In this document: in pieces, positions 42,086-53,444 of the stretch
Numbering within the stretch: the stretch's first letter is position 1
Layout: every line of letters starts with the position of its first letter
Made by a program: the position numbers and the translations under genes
Source: Nocardiopsis alkaliphila YIM 80379
GTDB taxonomy: Bacteria > Actinomycetota > Actinomycetes > Streptosporangiales > Streptosporangiaceae
Assembly (NCBI RefSeq): GCF_000341005.1
Contig: NZ_ANBD01000103.1
Span: 18,752 to 82,751, forward strand
Length of the DNA: 64,000 bases
Direction: 5' to 3'
Notes under the pieces: generated by a model
Told to the model about the DNA's origin: nothing
Seen by the model: only the letters and a program-made list of their open reading frames with translations
The model's database searches: none

Positions 42086-42772
42086 TCAACCACGCCCCGT
42101 CTCGTCACCGCGCGGTGTCTCCAGTCGCTCGGCCAGACCATCCATGTCCCGGCCGTGCGCGACCACGTGCAACACGTCGCCTTCCGCCAACGGTTCTTCC
42201 GAGGTGGCGAGCACGATGCTGCCCTGACGTACCAGGTACACCAACCGTAGCGGGAACCGGTCCTCCAGTTCGGCCACACTCGTCCCGGCTCGACCTCGGG
42301 GAAGGGGGAGTTCCCGCATGACCAGACTGCCCGAGGCGTCCTGCCACTCGGGGGAGGCCTCCAACTGGTCGTCGCCGGGGATCATCCGGCGCAGGATCGC
42401 GTCCGCGGTCCAGTTCACCGTCGCGACCGTCGGAATGCCCAAGCGCTGGTACACCTCGGCCCGCCGAGGGTCGTAGATGCGCGCCACCACGTTCTGCACC
42501 CCGAACGTCTCGCGCGCCACCCGAGCCGAGATGATGTTGGAGTTGTCGCCATTGCTGACGGCGGCGAAGGCCGAGGCACGGTCCACACCCGCGGTCAGCA
42601 GGACCTCACGGTCCTGCCCGCTGCCCCGCACGGCGTGTTTGGCCACCGAGCCGCGTAGCCGACGGAAGGCGTCGGGGTCCTGGTCGATCACCGCCACCGT
42701 GTGGCCCAGGTCCACGAGTGTGTGCGCAAGGGTAGAGCCCACCCGGCCGCACCCCATGATCACGATGTGCAC
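42086..42772 (-). CDS. TrkA-N/TrkA-C potassium-channel regulator (first of a pair)
   Basis: A 228-residue RCK protein beginning MHIVIMGCGRVGSTLAHTLV (GTG start at 42772 after GGGAG). The dinucleotide-binding Asp lies in VAVIDQDPDAF, and the RCK core continues through GVQNVVARIYDPRRAEVYQ to a C-terminal TrkA-C region with RLVYLVRQGSI and EGDVLHVVAHG. It corresponds by position to CeoB. The Trk membrane subunit is not in this window. Confidence 0.9.
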   Translation of the reverse strand: MHIVIMGCGRVGSTLAHTLVDLGHTVAVIDQDPDAFRRLRGSVAKHAVRGSGQDREVLLTAGVDRASAFAAVSNGDNSNIISARVARETFGVQNVVARIYDPRRAEVYQRLGIPTVATVNWTADAILRRMIPGDDQLEASPEWQDASGSLVMRELPLPRGRAGTSVAELEDRFPLRLVYLVRQGSIVLATSEEPLAEGDVLHVVAHGRDMDGLAERLETPRGDETGRG

Positions 42773-42917
42773 CTTGTCAGTACTCCCTGTCCACACCGGG
42801 GCGCACGGGTCCTGCTCCCATGGCCCGCCGGGTCCACCTTGACACACATCGGTGTGACCCGCGCGACCGGCCCGGCCCTCAGACCTCGGACCAGCCCGGG
42901 CGGTGCTTCGGGGCCGG

Positions 42918-42923
42918 TAGATT
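42918..42923 (+). promoter_or_regulatory. -10 element for the RNA methyltransferase gene
   Basis: TAGATT implies a start near 42931 and a leader of about 65 bases. The gene has its own ribosome site (AAGGA at 42981-42985). Confidence 0.35.
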
Positions 42924-42994
42924 GGGGCCGCTCGGTGGCTGTGCGCGCAGGGTCACCCGCAGTCCCCGAACCGACCACCGAAGGACACACCGCC

Positions 42995-44287
42995 ATGACC
43001 CGTGTTGGTACCGAGATCGAGATGACCGTCGACGACGTCGCCCACGGAGGTTGGTGTGTGGGGCGCCACCACGAGCAGGTCGTCTTCGTCCGCCACGCCC
43101 TGCCCGGTGAACGCCTGCGGGTCCGTGTCACCGAACAGACCACACGTTTTCTGCGAGGTGAGGCCATCGAGGTGCTCGACTCCTCACCGGACCGGGTCGA
43201 GGCCCCCTGCCCCTACGCCGGTCCCGGTATGTGCGGCGGTTGCGACTGGCAGCACGCCTCCTTGGACGCCCAGCGTCGTATCAAGGGCAAGGTCGTCGCC
43301 GACCAACTGAGCCGGATCGCCGGTATCGACCTGGACGTGGACGTGGAGGAACTGCCCGGAACCCCCGATGGTCTGGGCTGGCGCACCCGGGTGCGCTTCT
43401 CGGTCGATGAGGAGGGCCACGCCGGACTGCGGCGTCATCGCTCCCACGAGATCGAACCGATCGACCGCTGCCTGATCGCCCACCCCGGCGTATCCGAACT
43501 CGGGGTGACGGACGTGCGCTGGGAGGACGTCAAGGACGTGGAGGCGGTCGCCTCCGCCACTCGCGCCGACCGGGCCATCGTGGTCACCCCCACCACGGCC
43601 AAGCTCGCCGCACTGCCCGAACTGAAGGCCTCCAGCGCGGTACTGCGTCGCTTCAAGGGCGGACGGGTGCAGTCGGTCCGCGGCCGTAAGGGTGTACGCG
43701 AGGACGTGGCCGGACGCGAGTACCGGGTCGGCGCCGGCGGATTCTGGCAGGTCCACCCGGCCGCCGCCGAGACCCTGAGCGGCGCAGTCTTGGACGCCTT
43801 GGAGCCCAAGCCGGGCGAGACCGCCTTGGACCTGTACTGCGGTGCGGGCCTGTTCACCGGGGCGCTCGCCGACGCGGTCGGTCCCCAGGGCCGTGTGATG
43901 GGCGTGGAGAACGGGGCCACCGCCGTCCGTGACGCCCAGTACAACCTCAAGGACCTGCCCCAGGTGCGGATCGAACGCGCCGACGTGGCCAAGCAGATGC
44001 GCGAATGGGCCGACGTACGCGCCGACGTGGTCGCCTTGGACCCGCCGCGCGCCGGCGCGGGCAAGGAGGTCGTGCGCAAGGTGGCGGGCATGAAGCCGCG
44101 CCGGATCGCCTACGTCTCCTGTGACCCCGCCACGCTCGCCCGTGACCTGGCCGAGTTCGACCGTGCCGGCTACCGGTTGGCGGGGTTGCGCGCCTTCGAC
44201 GCCTTCCCGATGACCCACCACGTGGAGTTCCTGGCCATGCTGGAACCGGTCAGGCTCGCCCGCCGGCACCGCGAAGAGCAGGACTGA
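42995..44287 (+). CDS. TrmA/RlmD-type RNA uracil-C5 methyltransferase
   Basis: A 430-residue SAM-dependent enzyme that methylates C5 of a uridine in tRNA or 23S rRNA. An N-terminal TRAM domain (residues 1-65) is followed by an iron-sulfur cluster set Cys72, Cys80, Cys83 (PCPYAGPGMCGGC) and Cys159 (DRCLIAHP). The SAM site is LDLYCGAGLFTGAL near residue 280. VALDPPRAGAG and the catalytic Cys of YVSCDPATLARDL near residue 375 complete the active site. The Cys set favours an RlmD/RlmC-like enzyme over plain TrmA, but the substrate is not decided. Confidence 0.92.
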   Translation: MTRVGTEIEMTVDDVAHGGWCVGRHHEQVVFVRHALPGERLRVRVTEQTTRFLRGEAIEVLDSSPDRVEAPCPYAGPGMCGGCDWQHASLDAQRRIKGKVVADQLSRIAGIDLDVDVEELPGTPDGLGWRTRVRFSVDEEGHAGLRRHRSHEIEPIDRCLIAHPGVSELGVTDVRWEDVKDVEAVASATRADRAIVVTPTTAKLAALPELKASSAVLRRFKGGRVQSVRGRKGVREDVAGREYRVGAGGFWQVHPAAAETLSGAVLDALEPKPGETALDLYCGAGLFTGALADAVGPQGRVMGVENGATAVRDAQYNLKDLPQVRIERADVAKQMREWADVRADVVALDPPRAGAGKEVVRKVAGMKPRRIAYVSCDPATLARDLAEFDRAGYRLAGLRAFDAFPMTHHVEFLAMLEPVRLARRHREEQD

Positions 44288-44291
44288 GCGC

Positions 44292-44359
44292 ACGTACGCC
44301 GCCGACCCCTTGTCCGGGTCGGCGTACGAGCCGGAGCGGTCTTTCCAAGACTGCTCCGG
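44292..44359. terminator. Double hairpin between convergent genes
   Basis: The first stem pairs CGTACGCC...GCCGACCC with GGGTCGGCGTACG (44293-44328, one bulge). The second pairs CCGGAGC (44331-44337) with GCTCCGG (44353-44359), with inner GTCTT/AAGAC. Confidence 0.6.
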
Positions 44360-44407
44360 TGACGTCGCGGGCCGCGTCGAAGGCGTTCTCGCGGGGGGAG
44401 GGGGCGA

Positions 44408-45352
44408 TCATCCGGCTCGCCCGCGCCCGGTGGGCGCCTTCAGCACGGCCAGGCCCAGGGCGAGCACGACCAACCCGGACCAGGACACCAACGGCAGCCG
44501 TTCCCCCACCAAGGCCACGCCCAACAGCGCAGCCACGGCGGGTTCGGCCAGACTCAGGGTGGTGGCGGTGGAGGCGGAGGTGTGCCGCAGACCGTTCCCG
44601 AACAGCCAGTAGGCCAAGAACACGGTGAACAGTGCCAGATGTAGGGCGACCAAGGCGCCGTTGACCGTCGCCAGCCAGGCCACCCCGGTGCACAGGAGCA
44701 ACGGAAGCACGAACAGGCCACCGCCCGCGAACATCGTGCCCATCACCGCGCCCGAAGGGTGCCCGCGCCGGATCAGACGCTCGGCGATGATCGCGTACAG
44801 CGAGTAGGAGAATCCGGCGACCAAGGCCAGAGCCACCCCCAGCGGGTGTACGGGGGCCGGTGTGCCGACCAGGTCGGGGCCCAAGACCAACACGGCGCAA
44901 CCGAGTACGGCGGCGACGGTGGCCACCGCCCAACGTCCGCTGGGCCTGACCCGTTCCAGACCCCAGACCAGCAGTCCCGCGAACACCGGGGCACTGCCCA
45001 AGGTGATCACGGTGCCCACCGCGACCCCGGCGTGGGCGACGGCCGGATAGAAGGACAGGGGGTAACCGGCGACCGCCAGGGCACCCAGGATCAGGGCCGA
45101 TCGGGTACGCCCATCGGACCGTGCGATCAGGGCGGTGGAGCCCCGTCCCACGAGGAACAGCAGGATTCCGCCCAGAACCAGCCCGGCCGAACCGGTGGCG
45201 GCGGGGTGGGCGCTGTCGGGTGCGAAGGACGCGGCGGTACCGGTGGTGCCCCACAACATGGCGGCGCCGAGGATGGGCAAAGGCCCATCGGTGAGCCGCT
45301 GCGAGAGGAGGGTGGGTCGTCCGGTGGTGGGAGCAGAGGTGTGTTCCGGCAC
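44408..45352 (-). CDS. EamA-family (DMT) transporter
   Basis: A 314-residue drug/metabolite exporter with about ten membrane helices in two EamA halves. The first half includes ILGAAMLWGTTGTAASFAPDS and a YPAVAHAGVAVGTVITLGSAP stretch. The second includes LAYWLFGNGLRHTSASTATTLSLAEPAVAALLGV, the hallmark end of DMT proteins. The substrate is unknown; many members export amino acids or nucleobases. It ends close to the methyltransferase terminator and starts about 300 bases from the LLM gene. Confidence 0.91.
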   Translation of the reverse strand: MPEHTSAPTTGRPTLLSQRLTDGPLPILGAAMLWGTTGTAASFAPDSAHPAATGSAGLVLGGILLFLVGRGSTALIARSDGRTRSALILGALAVAGYPLSFYPAVAHAGVAVGTVITLGSAPVFAGLLVWGLERVRPSGRWAVATVAAVLGCAVLVLGPDLVGTPAPVHPLGVALALVAGFSYSLYAIIAERLIRRGHPSGAVMGTMFAGGGLFVLPLLLCTGVAWLATVNGALVALHLALFTVFLAYWLFGNGLRHTSASTATTLSLAEPAVAALLGVALVGERLPLVSWSGLVVLALGLAVLKAPTGRGRAG

Positions 45353-45653
45353 GTTCGTACCTTCCGTCTTGCCGCCTGGGGAACGTCGAGGGGAGCACGA
45401 CGGGCGGGCCGCTCACCGTTTCGGTGCAGGCCCCGTGGGCCGAAGAGGGCTCGCGAGCGCGTCGAACCAAGCGTTCGATGGCGGAAGGGTCTTGCGCCGG
45501 TGGTGGTGCACGCTCACCACGGTAGCGCGGCGGGTGATGATGGTCGGGCCCGGGCTCGTTGACTCCGAAGGCCCGGGGTTCCTCGTTCCCGATGGACTCG
45601 TTTTCCCGCGGTTCCGCGCGGCGATTCGAGAATGCCGGTGAGGGTGGGAGAAA
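45353..45653. other. Divergent gap between the EamA and LLM genes
   Basis: About 300 bases holding both promoters. I see no firm operator or small gene in it. Confidence 0.35.
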
Positions 45654-46598
45654 ATGGGACGTATGCGCCTGAGGATCTTCCTTGAGCCCCAACAAGGGGC
45701 CACCTACGAGGACCAGCTCGCCGTCGCCAGGGCCGCCGAGGACCTGGGGTTCGACGCGCTATTTCGCTCTGACCACTATCTCCACATGGGTGACCACGTG
45801 AGCGGCTTTCCCGGCCCCACGGACGCCTGGATCACCCTGGCGGGGCTGGCCAGGGAGACCTCCCGGATCCGGCTCGGCACCCTCATGAGCGCGGCGACCT
45901 TCCGTCACCCCGGCCCCCTCGCCATCTCCGTCGCCCAGGTCGATCGGATGAGCGGTGGACGGGTCGAGTTCGGCTTCGGTGCGGGGTGGTTCGAACAGGA
46001 GCACGCCGTCTATGGCATTCCGTTCCCCGCCACGGCCCGCGAGCGCTTCGATCGCTATGAGGAACAACTCGACATCATTACGGGGTTGTGGTCGACCCCG
46101 GCGGGGGAGACCTTCCGTTACGAGGGGCGGCACTACCGTTTGGCGGAGGGGCCGGCGTTGCCCAAACCACAGCAGGGTCCGCGTCCTCCGGTGCTGATCG
46201 GTGGCACCGGGCTCAAGCGCACCCCGCGGCTGGCGGCCAAGTTCGCCGACGAGTACAACGTGCCCTTCGCCTCGCTGGAGGACACCGCCGCGGCCTTCGG
46301 CCGTACGGCGGAGGCGGTCCGGACGTCCGGGCGCACCACGCCGATGGTCTACTCCGCGGCGCAGGTCTTGTGCGTGGGGCGTGACGAGGCCGAGGTGGCC
46401 AAGCGCGCCGACGCCATCGGTCGCCAGGTGCCGGAACTGCGTGAGAACGGTCTGGCCGGTACACCGGAGGAGGTGGTGGACAGGCTCGGCCGGTTCGGAG
46501 CCGCGGGCGCTGACAGGATCTACCTGCAGCTCTTGGACATGAGCGACCTCGACCACCTGGAACTGGTGGCCTCCGAGGTGGCGCCACGGTTGGGCTGA
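45654..46598 (+). CDS. LLM-class F420-dependent oxidoreductase
   Basis: A 314-residue luciferase-like TIM-barrel oxidoreductase, probably F420-dependent as in most actinobacterial members. Recognisable parts are LGFDALFRSDHYLHMGDHV with the cofactor-site His, IRLGTLMSAATFRHPGPLA, MSGGRVEFGFGAGWFEQEH and RPPVLIGGTGLKRTPRLAAKFADEYN. The substrate cannot be inferred. The ATG at 45654 follows GGGAG; a second ATG at 45663 is also usable. Confidence 0.9.
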   Translation: MGRMRLRIFLEPQQGATYEDQLAVARAAEDLGFDALFRSDHYLHMGDHVSGFPGPTDAWITLAGLARETSRIRLGTLMSAATFRHPGPLAISVAQVDRMSGGRVEFGFGAGWFEQEHAVYGIPFPATARERFDRYEEQLDIITGLWSTPAGETFRYEGRHYRLAEGPALPKPQQGPRPPVLIGGTGLKRTPRLAAKFADEYNVPFASLEDTAAAFGRTAEAVRTSGRTTPMVYSAAQVLCVGRDEAEVAKRADAIGRQVPELRENGLAGTPEEVVDRLGRFGAAGADRIYLQLLDMSDLDHLELVASEVAPRLG

Positions 46599-46645
46599 CC
46601 GGGGCGCAAGGGGCGGGGCGCCCCTAGAGTGCGTGAGGGCACTCG

Positions 46646-46692
46646 ATAACTTGATATCGAGATACAAGTTGGATACCTTGACATCAAGATAT
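46646..46692 (+). promoter_or_regulatory. acnA promoter overlapped by two palindromic operator-like sites
   Basis: Site 1 is CTTGATATCGAG (46650-46661) and site 2 is CTTGACATCAAG (46677-46688). Their centres are 27 bases apart, and both are near-perfect palindromes in a locally AT-rich stretch. TTGATA (46651-46656) and TACCTT (46674-46679) with a 17-base spacer make a plausible promoter, so the sites cover the -35 and the -10. The layout suggests repression by a dimeric MarR-type regulator such as TamR, known to control aconitase genes in Streptomyces; that assignment is inference. Confidence 0.6.
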
Positions 46693-46864
46693 AGCGGGAT
46701 TCCCCCGGCCCGCTCCCGGTCCGAGTGTGTGAGGTCGACCGCTTTTTCGGCGCTACGTCCGAGCCGGTGGGCGTCCGCGGCCAACGGGCCGCACGACCCG
46801 CGGTGATGTGACGTCGCCGCAGGTGGGAGTGGCCCTGAAGGGGCTTCGGGGTGACGGGGCGCGT

Positions 46865-46897
46865 GACCGGTGACCCTCGTTTTCGAGGGAGCCGGTC
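46865..46897 (+). promoter_or_regulatory. Stable hairpin in the acnA leader
   Basis: GACCGG and CCCTCG pair with CGAGGG and CCGGTC around a TTTT loop, with a small internal bulge. It lies about 80 bases upstream of the start codon. Confidence 0.5.
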
Positions 46898-46978
46898 AGG
46901 GCGGCCTCAGTAGGTCCCGCATCCACCCCATGGGGCAGGATGCTGGGGACAAAGTGGCGAGATCAGGAGGCAGACACC

Positions 46979-49702
<2,724 letters not shown>

Positions 49703-49751
49703 TCCCACGAGCTCCGCTCCGTGCCCAACAGGCACGACGCGCGGTTCACGG

Positions 49752-49789
49752 GGCCGCCACCGTCCAAACGACGGTGGCGGCCCTTTTTT
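49752..49789 (+). terminator. Intrinsic terminator of acnA
   Basis: GGCCGCCACCGTC (49752-49764) pairs perfectly with GACGGTGGCGGCC (49770-49782), followed by C and six T's. Confidence 0.92.
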
Positions 49790-49957
49790 CGTGCTCTGCA
49801 CGCCTTCGATCAACGGAAACGAAGACCCCGGGTTTCCGCAGGTCAACAAATTCCGGATATGCTCACTTGGCGCCCCGGCCACCGGAAGGCGTGGCCCTCG
49901 CCCCGGCCCTTCCCACCCCCGATGATCCCGACGGCATCGCCGAGACAGGATGACCGG

Positions 49958-52012
49958 ATGTCTTCCCACCTCTCCCGAACCCGCCACACCTCGTGGCTGG
50001 GGTACGTGTCGTTGTCGGCGTTCTTGGTCCTGCTGTGCGCCGTCCCGGCCCAGGCCGACTCAGAGGAGTCCACGCAAGACGGGGTGGGGGCGGCCGAGTA
50101 CTACGCCGGCCTCTTGGCCGAGGAACCCGAGGGCGAAGCGGTCGTCGTCGACGACTCGCTCGCGGGCCTGTACGACCTGGAGGAGCTGGAAGGGGACCTG
50201 CACGAGGCGTTCGGCCCACTGGAGGTTCCGTACTACGTGGTGGCCAGTGCGCTCCCCGGTCACTCCACCATGCCCAAGGACTTCTTGGCCGCGACCCAGG
50301 ACCGAGTGGGAGAACCCGGCCTGTACGTCTACCTACGGCCGGGAACGGGCGAGGTGGCCGCGGTGTCCCGGGAGGTGGACCTGCCCGTGGACCGTGCCAA
50401 CAGCGTGCTTTTGCGGGAAGGTGGGATCAGCACCTTCCTCCCACTGGAGGAGCGGGCCGAACTCTTCGCCCGGACACTGGTCGCCCCCGACCTCGACGAG
50501 CGATACGAGAAGAGATGGGGGCCGGGGCGCCGGCTCCTGGGGCCGGTCTACTGGTGGGCCGACACCTACCTGAGGCAACTGAGCCTGCAAAGCTACAACG
50601 GCCCGGAACGACTCGGTACGACCGCCGCCTTCGCCACCGGCCTGACCCTCACGCTGGCCGTGGCCATGGGATGGGCTCGTTCGAGGCGCCGGAAACGGGC
50701 CACCGAAGCGGGCCATACCGGCCGACCGGCCGGTGACCGTGCCCTCCTGACGGGCACGGCCCTGGCCACCGCCACCGGTGCGGTGATCATGATCGGGTCC
50801 CTGATCCACCTGAACAACGCGACCCTGCCCCAAGACGTCGAGAAGGCGGCCCCGCTCCCACCCGTGACACCGCCCTACGTCGTCGACACCGTTCGCCTGG
50901 AACGGGTGGCCCAGGCATTGCGGGAGGATCCCTTCTACGTGGACCCGCAGACGGAGATGGACACCCAAGGGCTGGCGGAGGTCATCGAACGAGACCTGCC
51001 CGAGGACTTTCCCGTCTACGTCACGGTGATGCCCATGAACCCGCACGACGAGTCGGGTGGCGATGGAGAGGTCTTCGCGCACGCCCTGCACCACGTGATG
51101 GGAGAAGACGGCTTCTTCGTCACCGTCCACAGCCGGTCGCGGGACGCGACCCAGGTGGACACGGCCCGGTTCGGTCTGACCTACGAGGACGGGGACCGGG
51201 ACTGGTCGCACCTGGGGGACGTGACCGGCTACCTCACCGACATCACACCGGAGCGTGCCCTGGGTGAGCTGTTCGATGTCGTGGAGACCGAGATGGTGGT
51301 GGCTCCAGGAGAGGCCTCGGAGGTGCCCCATTCGGTGGAGTACCGGGCCGAACCGGCCCCCGAACGCTCACGTTTCTCCCGGTTCTTCTCCGAGGGCTTC
51401 TACCTCGCACTGTTCCTGATCGGGCCTTTGGCCGCCGTGGCGCTCCTCGCCCTGGTGCGGACGGTGGGCGCGGGTGTGGTCCGTGTGCGCGTCGCGCCCG
51501 GCCGCGCCCTACGCTCGCGCGCCGACCGTGCGGTGCGGCGGATGACCAAGGCGCTCCACGAGGCCCCCACCGACCACCCGGGGCGCAGGCAGGCGCTCCG
51601 AGAGTCCGATACGGCGCTGACCGTTCTGGCCGGCCGCCCCGACGAACTCGACCTCGTCGGGATCATCGTGCTGGCCGATCGGGTCGCCCTCAGGCTCGAC
51701 CCGGATCCACAAACCGCCGCTTTGGCCGACCAGCCCGTGTGCGTGGTCGACCCCTTGCACGGACCGTCCGTGCTCCGAAGGGCCGGACGCAAGAAGAACG
51801 GCCATCGTGAAGTCGTGGTCTCGGTCCCTCTCTGTGCGGCCTGCGCCGTGCGCTCGAAGGCCCAACGGCGGAGCCGCGTCCTGCGGGTCGCCGCGCCCGA
51901 GGGAGGACGCGTTCCGCACTCGGAGTCGGATCGCGCGTGGGTCCGGAGCGGATACGGGGCCAGGCACCGACTCGACGTGGAAGAGCTGTTGAAGGAGTCC
52001 GATGTCCACTGA
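49958..52012 (+). CDS. Unknown multi-domain membrane protein with two outside domains and a cytoplasmic Cys module
   Basis: A 684-residue protein I do not recognise. It has a signal peptide at about residues 15-34 (SLSAFLVLLCAVPAQAD), outside domain 1 (about 40-200), two membrane helices (about 217-238 and 262-285), outside domain 2 (about 300-475, DPFYVDPQTEMDTQGLAEVI), and a third helix at about 478-503. A cytoplasmic region carries VCVVDPLHG near residue 593 and PLCAACA near residue 623. The C-x-x-DPLHG...LCAxCA arrangement recurs in the next gene product and looks like a small zinc-ribbon variant. The next gene overlaps by 11 bases. A sensing or signalling role with the nearby kinase is inference. 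Confidence 0.72.
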   Translation: MSSHLSRTRHTSWLGYVSLSAFLVLLCAVPAQADSEESTQDGVGAAEYYAGLLAEEPEGEAVVVDDSLAGLYDLEELEGDLHEAFGPLEVPYYVVASALPGHSTMPKDFLAATQDRVGEPGLYVYLRPGTGEVAAVSREVDLPVDRANSVLLREGGISTFLPLEERAELFARTLVAPDLDERYEKRWGPGRRLLGPVYWWADTYLRQLSLQSYNGPERLGTTAAFATGLTLTLAVAMGWARSRRRKRATEAGHTGRPAGDRALLTGTALATATGAVIMIGSLIHLNNATLPQDVEKAAPLPPVTPPYVVDTVRLERVAQALREDPFYVDPQTEMDTQGLAEVIERDLPEDFPVYVTVMPMNPHDESGGDGEVFAHALHHVMGEDGFFVTVHSRSRDATQVDTARFGLTYEDGDRDWSHLGDVTGYLTDITPERALGELFDVVETEMVVAPGEASEVPHSVEYRAEPAPERSRFSRFFSEGFYLALFLIGPLAAVALLALVRTVGAGVVRVRVAPGRALRSRADRAVRRMTKALHEAPTDHPGRRQALRESDTALTVLAGRPDELDLVGIIVLADRVALRLDPDPQTAALADQPVCVVDPLHGPSVLRRAGRKKNGHREVVVSVPLCAACAVRSKAQRRSRVLRVAAPEGGRVPHSESDRAWVRSGYGARHRLDVEELLKESDVH

Positions 52013-53309
52013 CCACCGTAGGGTGAGGACCCGCCCGTTCATGTTCGCGGCCTCGCTCCTGGCCGTCTTCTTGGTGTTGGTCGCACCCGGGGCCGTCCTG
52101 GCCGACACCGAACCGGAGGCGATGAGCCCGACGGAACGGATCGTCGCCGAACTGCGGGAGTCGCCGGTCCACATCGACCCCTCCTTCTCGTCCGCCCTGC
52201 CCGAGGAACGCGCCGGCGCACTGGCCGAACGGATCACCGATTCCCGGATCCCGCTTCGTCTGCTGGCCGTGCCACTGATCGAGGGCGGTGACTGGTCCGG
52301 TGACGCCGACCACATGGTCGCGGCCGTGCACGACCGAATCGGAGGCCGGGCCCACTACCTGGTGACGGATGGTCGCAGCGTGACGGGCCACGACTTCGGT
52401 ACCGAGAGCGCTCCTGAAGAGCAGCGGGCCTTCTATTCCGCTCTCGCGGTCTCCTACGAACTCGGCTATGACGCCCCGGCGGCCGAAAAGGTGGAGCGAT
52501 CGGTGGAGATCGCCCTGTCCGACGACCCCTACGGAACCTATGAGGAACTCGTCGAGACCAGGCAGAAGGGGCCGCTCGACTGGATGTACTCGCTCGGTCC
52601 GGGCGGGTACTCGGCGCTCGTGATCCTGCCCTGGGCATTGGCGGTGATGGCACTGGTCGGTCTGGGGGTGGGCGTGTATCGCTGGCGCAGGCCCCGCGCC
52701 GTACCGACCGTCCCCCAACACGCCGCCTTCGACAACGCGAACCTGGCCCGTCGAGAGGAGCTGGCACGCAAGGCCGGACGGGAGTTGATCGAGTTCGGCG
52801 AACGGATCGGTGCCGCTCGGCCCCACAGCGACGACCCCGGGGCGACCGAGGCGTTGCGCCGTGCCCTCGACGCGCACGCCGCGGCCCGTAGCGTTCACGA
52901 CCGGCTTCCGGACGAGGGGGCCCTGGTGGACGTCGCCGGTGTGCTCGTGTTGTTGGACATGGCCGAGGACCACATGGCCAGGGCCACCCGGCCGGCCCAG
53001 AAACGGAAGACGTCGCCCCTGCGCTCGCACTGCTACGCGAACCCGCTCCACGGGACCGACACCAAGGTGACGAAGTGGCGCGAATTCGGAGGGCTGAACG
53101 ACATCCGGGTACCGCTGTGCGCCGTGTGCGCCAAGGCCGTCCGGGATCGGACCCGCCCCACGGTGTTGGCCGCGCGGTATCGGGGACGTGAGGTGCCCTA
53201 CTACGAGGTACCCAAGGAGGAGAGCGTGTGGGCGGCCACCGGCTTCGGGACACTGAGCGATGACCTGGTCGAGCGGGTCCTGCGAGGTGACCACTCCCGA
53301 CAGCGGTGA
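52002..53309 (+). CDS. Unknown membrane protein, paralogue of the preceding one
   Basis: A 435-residue protein with a signal peptide at about residues 12-34 (MFAASLLAVFLVLVAPGAVLA) and one outside domain (about 40-190) beginning RESPVHIDPSFSS, parallel to the HxDP/YxDP start of outside domain 2 in the preceding protein. One membrane helix follows at about 200-226, then a helical cytoplasmic stretch and HCYANPLHG near residue 343 with PLCAVCAKAV near residue 373. It is thus a shorter version with one outside domain and the same cytoplasmic Cys module. The 11-base overlap with the upstream gene implies coupled expression. Function unknown. Confidence 0.72.
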   Translation: MSTDHRRVRTRPFMFAASLLAVFLVLVAPGAVLADTEPEAMSPTERIVAELRESPVHIDPSFSSALPEERAGALAERITDSRIPLRLLAVPLIEGGDWSGDADHMVAAVHDRIGGRAHYLVTDGRSVTGHDFGTESAPEEQRAFYSALAVSYELGYDAPAAEKVERSVEIALSDDPYGTYEELVETRQKGPLDWMYSLGPGGYSALVILPWALAVMALVGLGVGVYRWRRPRAVPTVPQHAAFDNANLARREELARKAGRELIEFGERIGAARPHSDDPGATEALRRALDAHAAARSVHDRLPDEGALVDVAGVLVLLDMAEDHMARATRPAQKRKTSPLRSHCYANPLHGTDTKVTKWREFGGLNDIRVPLCAVCAKAVRDRTRPTVLAARYRGREVPYYEVPKEESVWAATGFGTLSDDLVERVLRGDHSRQR

Positions 53310-53444
53310 TGACTCCATCGGCAGGGGCGCCCGAACGGGAACCCGGAGCGGCGCGGAGGGTCCCACTTCTGTGGCACCCTGACAGAGCCCTTTACGGTGG
53401 GCCATGCCAAGAGAACGCGAACGAACATAGGGACGGGCGGGGCT

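Larger units (their letters stand above)
46599..46978. other. Long acnA promoter and leader region
   Basis: No gene is present. It contains the two palindromes and the promoter at 46646-46692, then a leader of nearly 300 bases with a strong hairpin at 46865-46897, and ends with AGGAGG before acnA. Confidence 0.6.
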
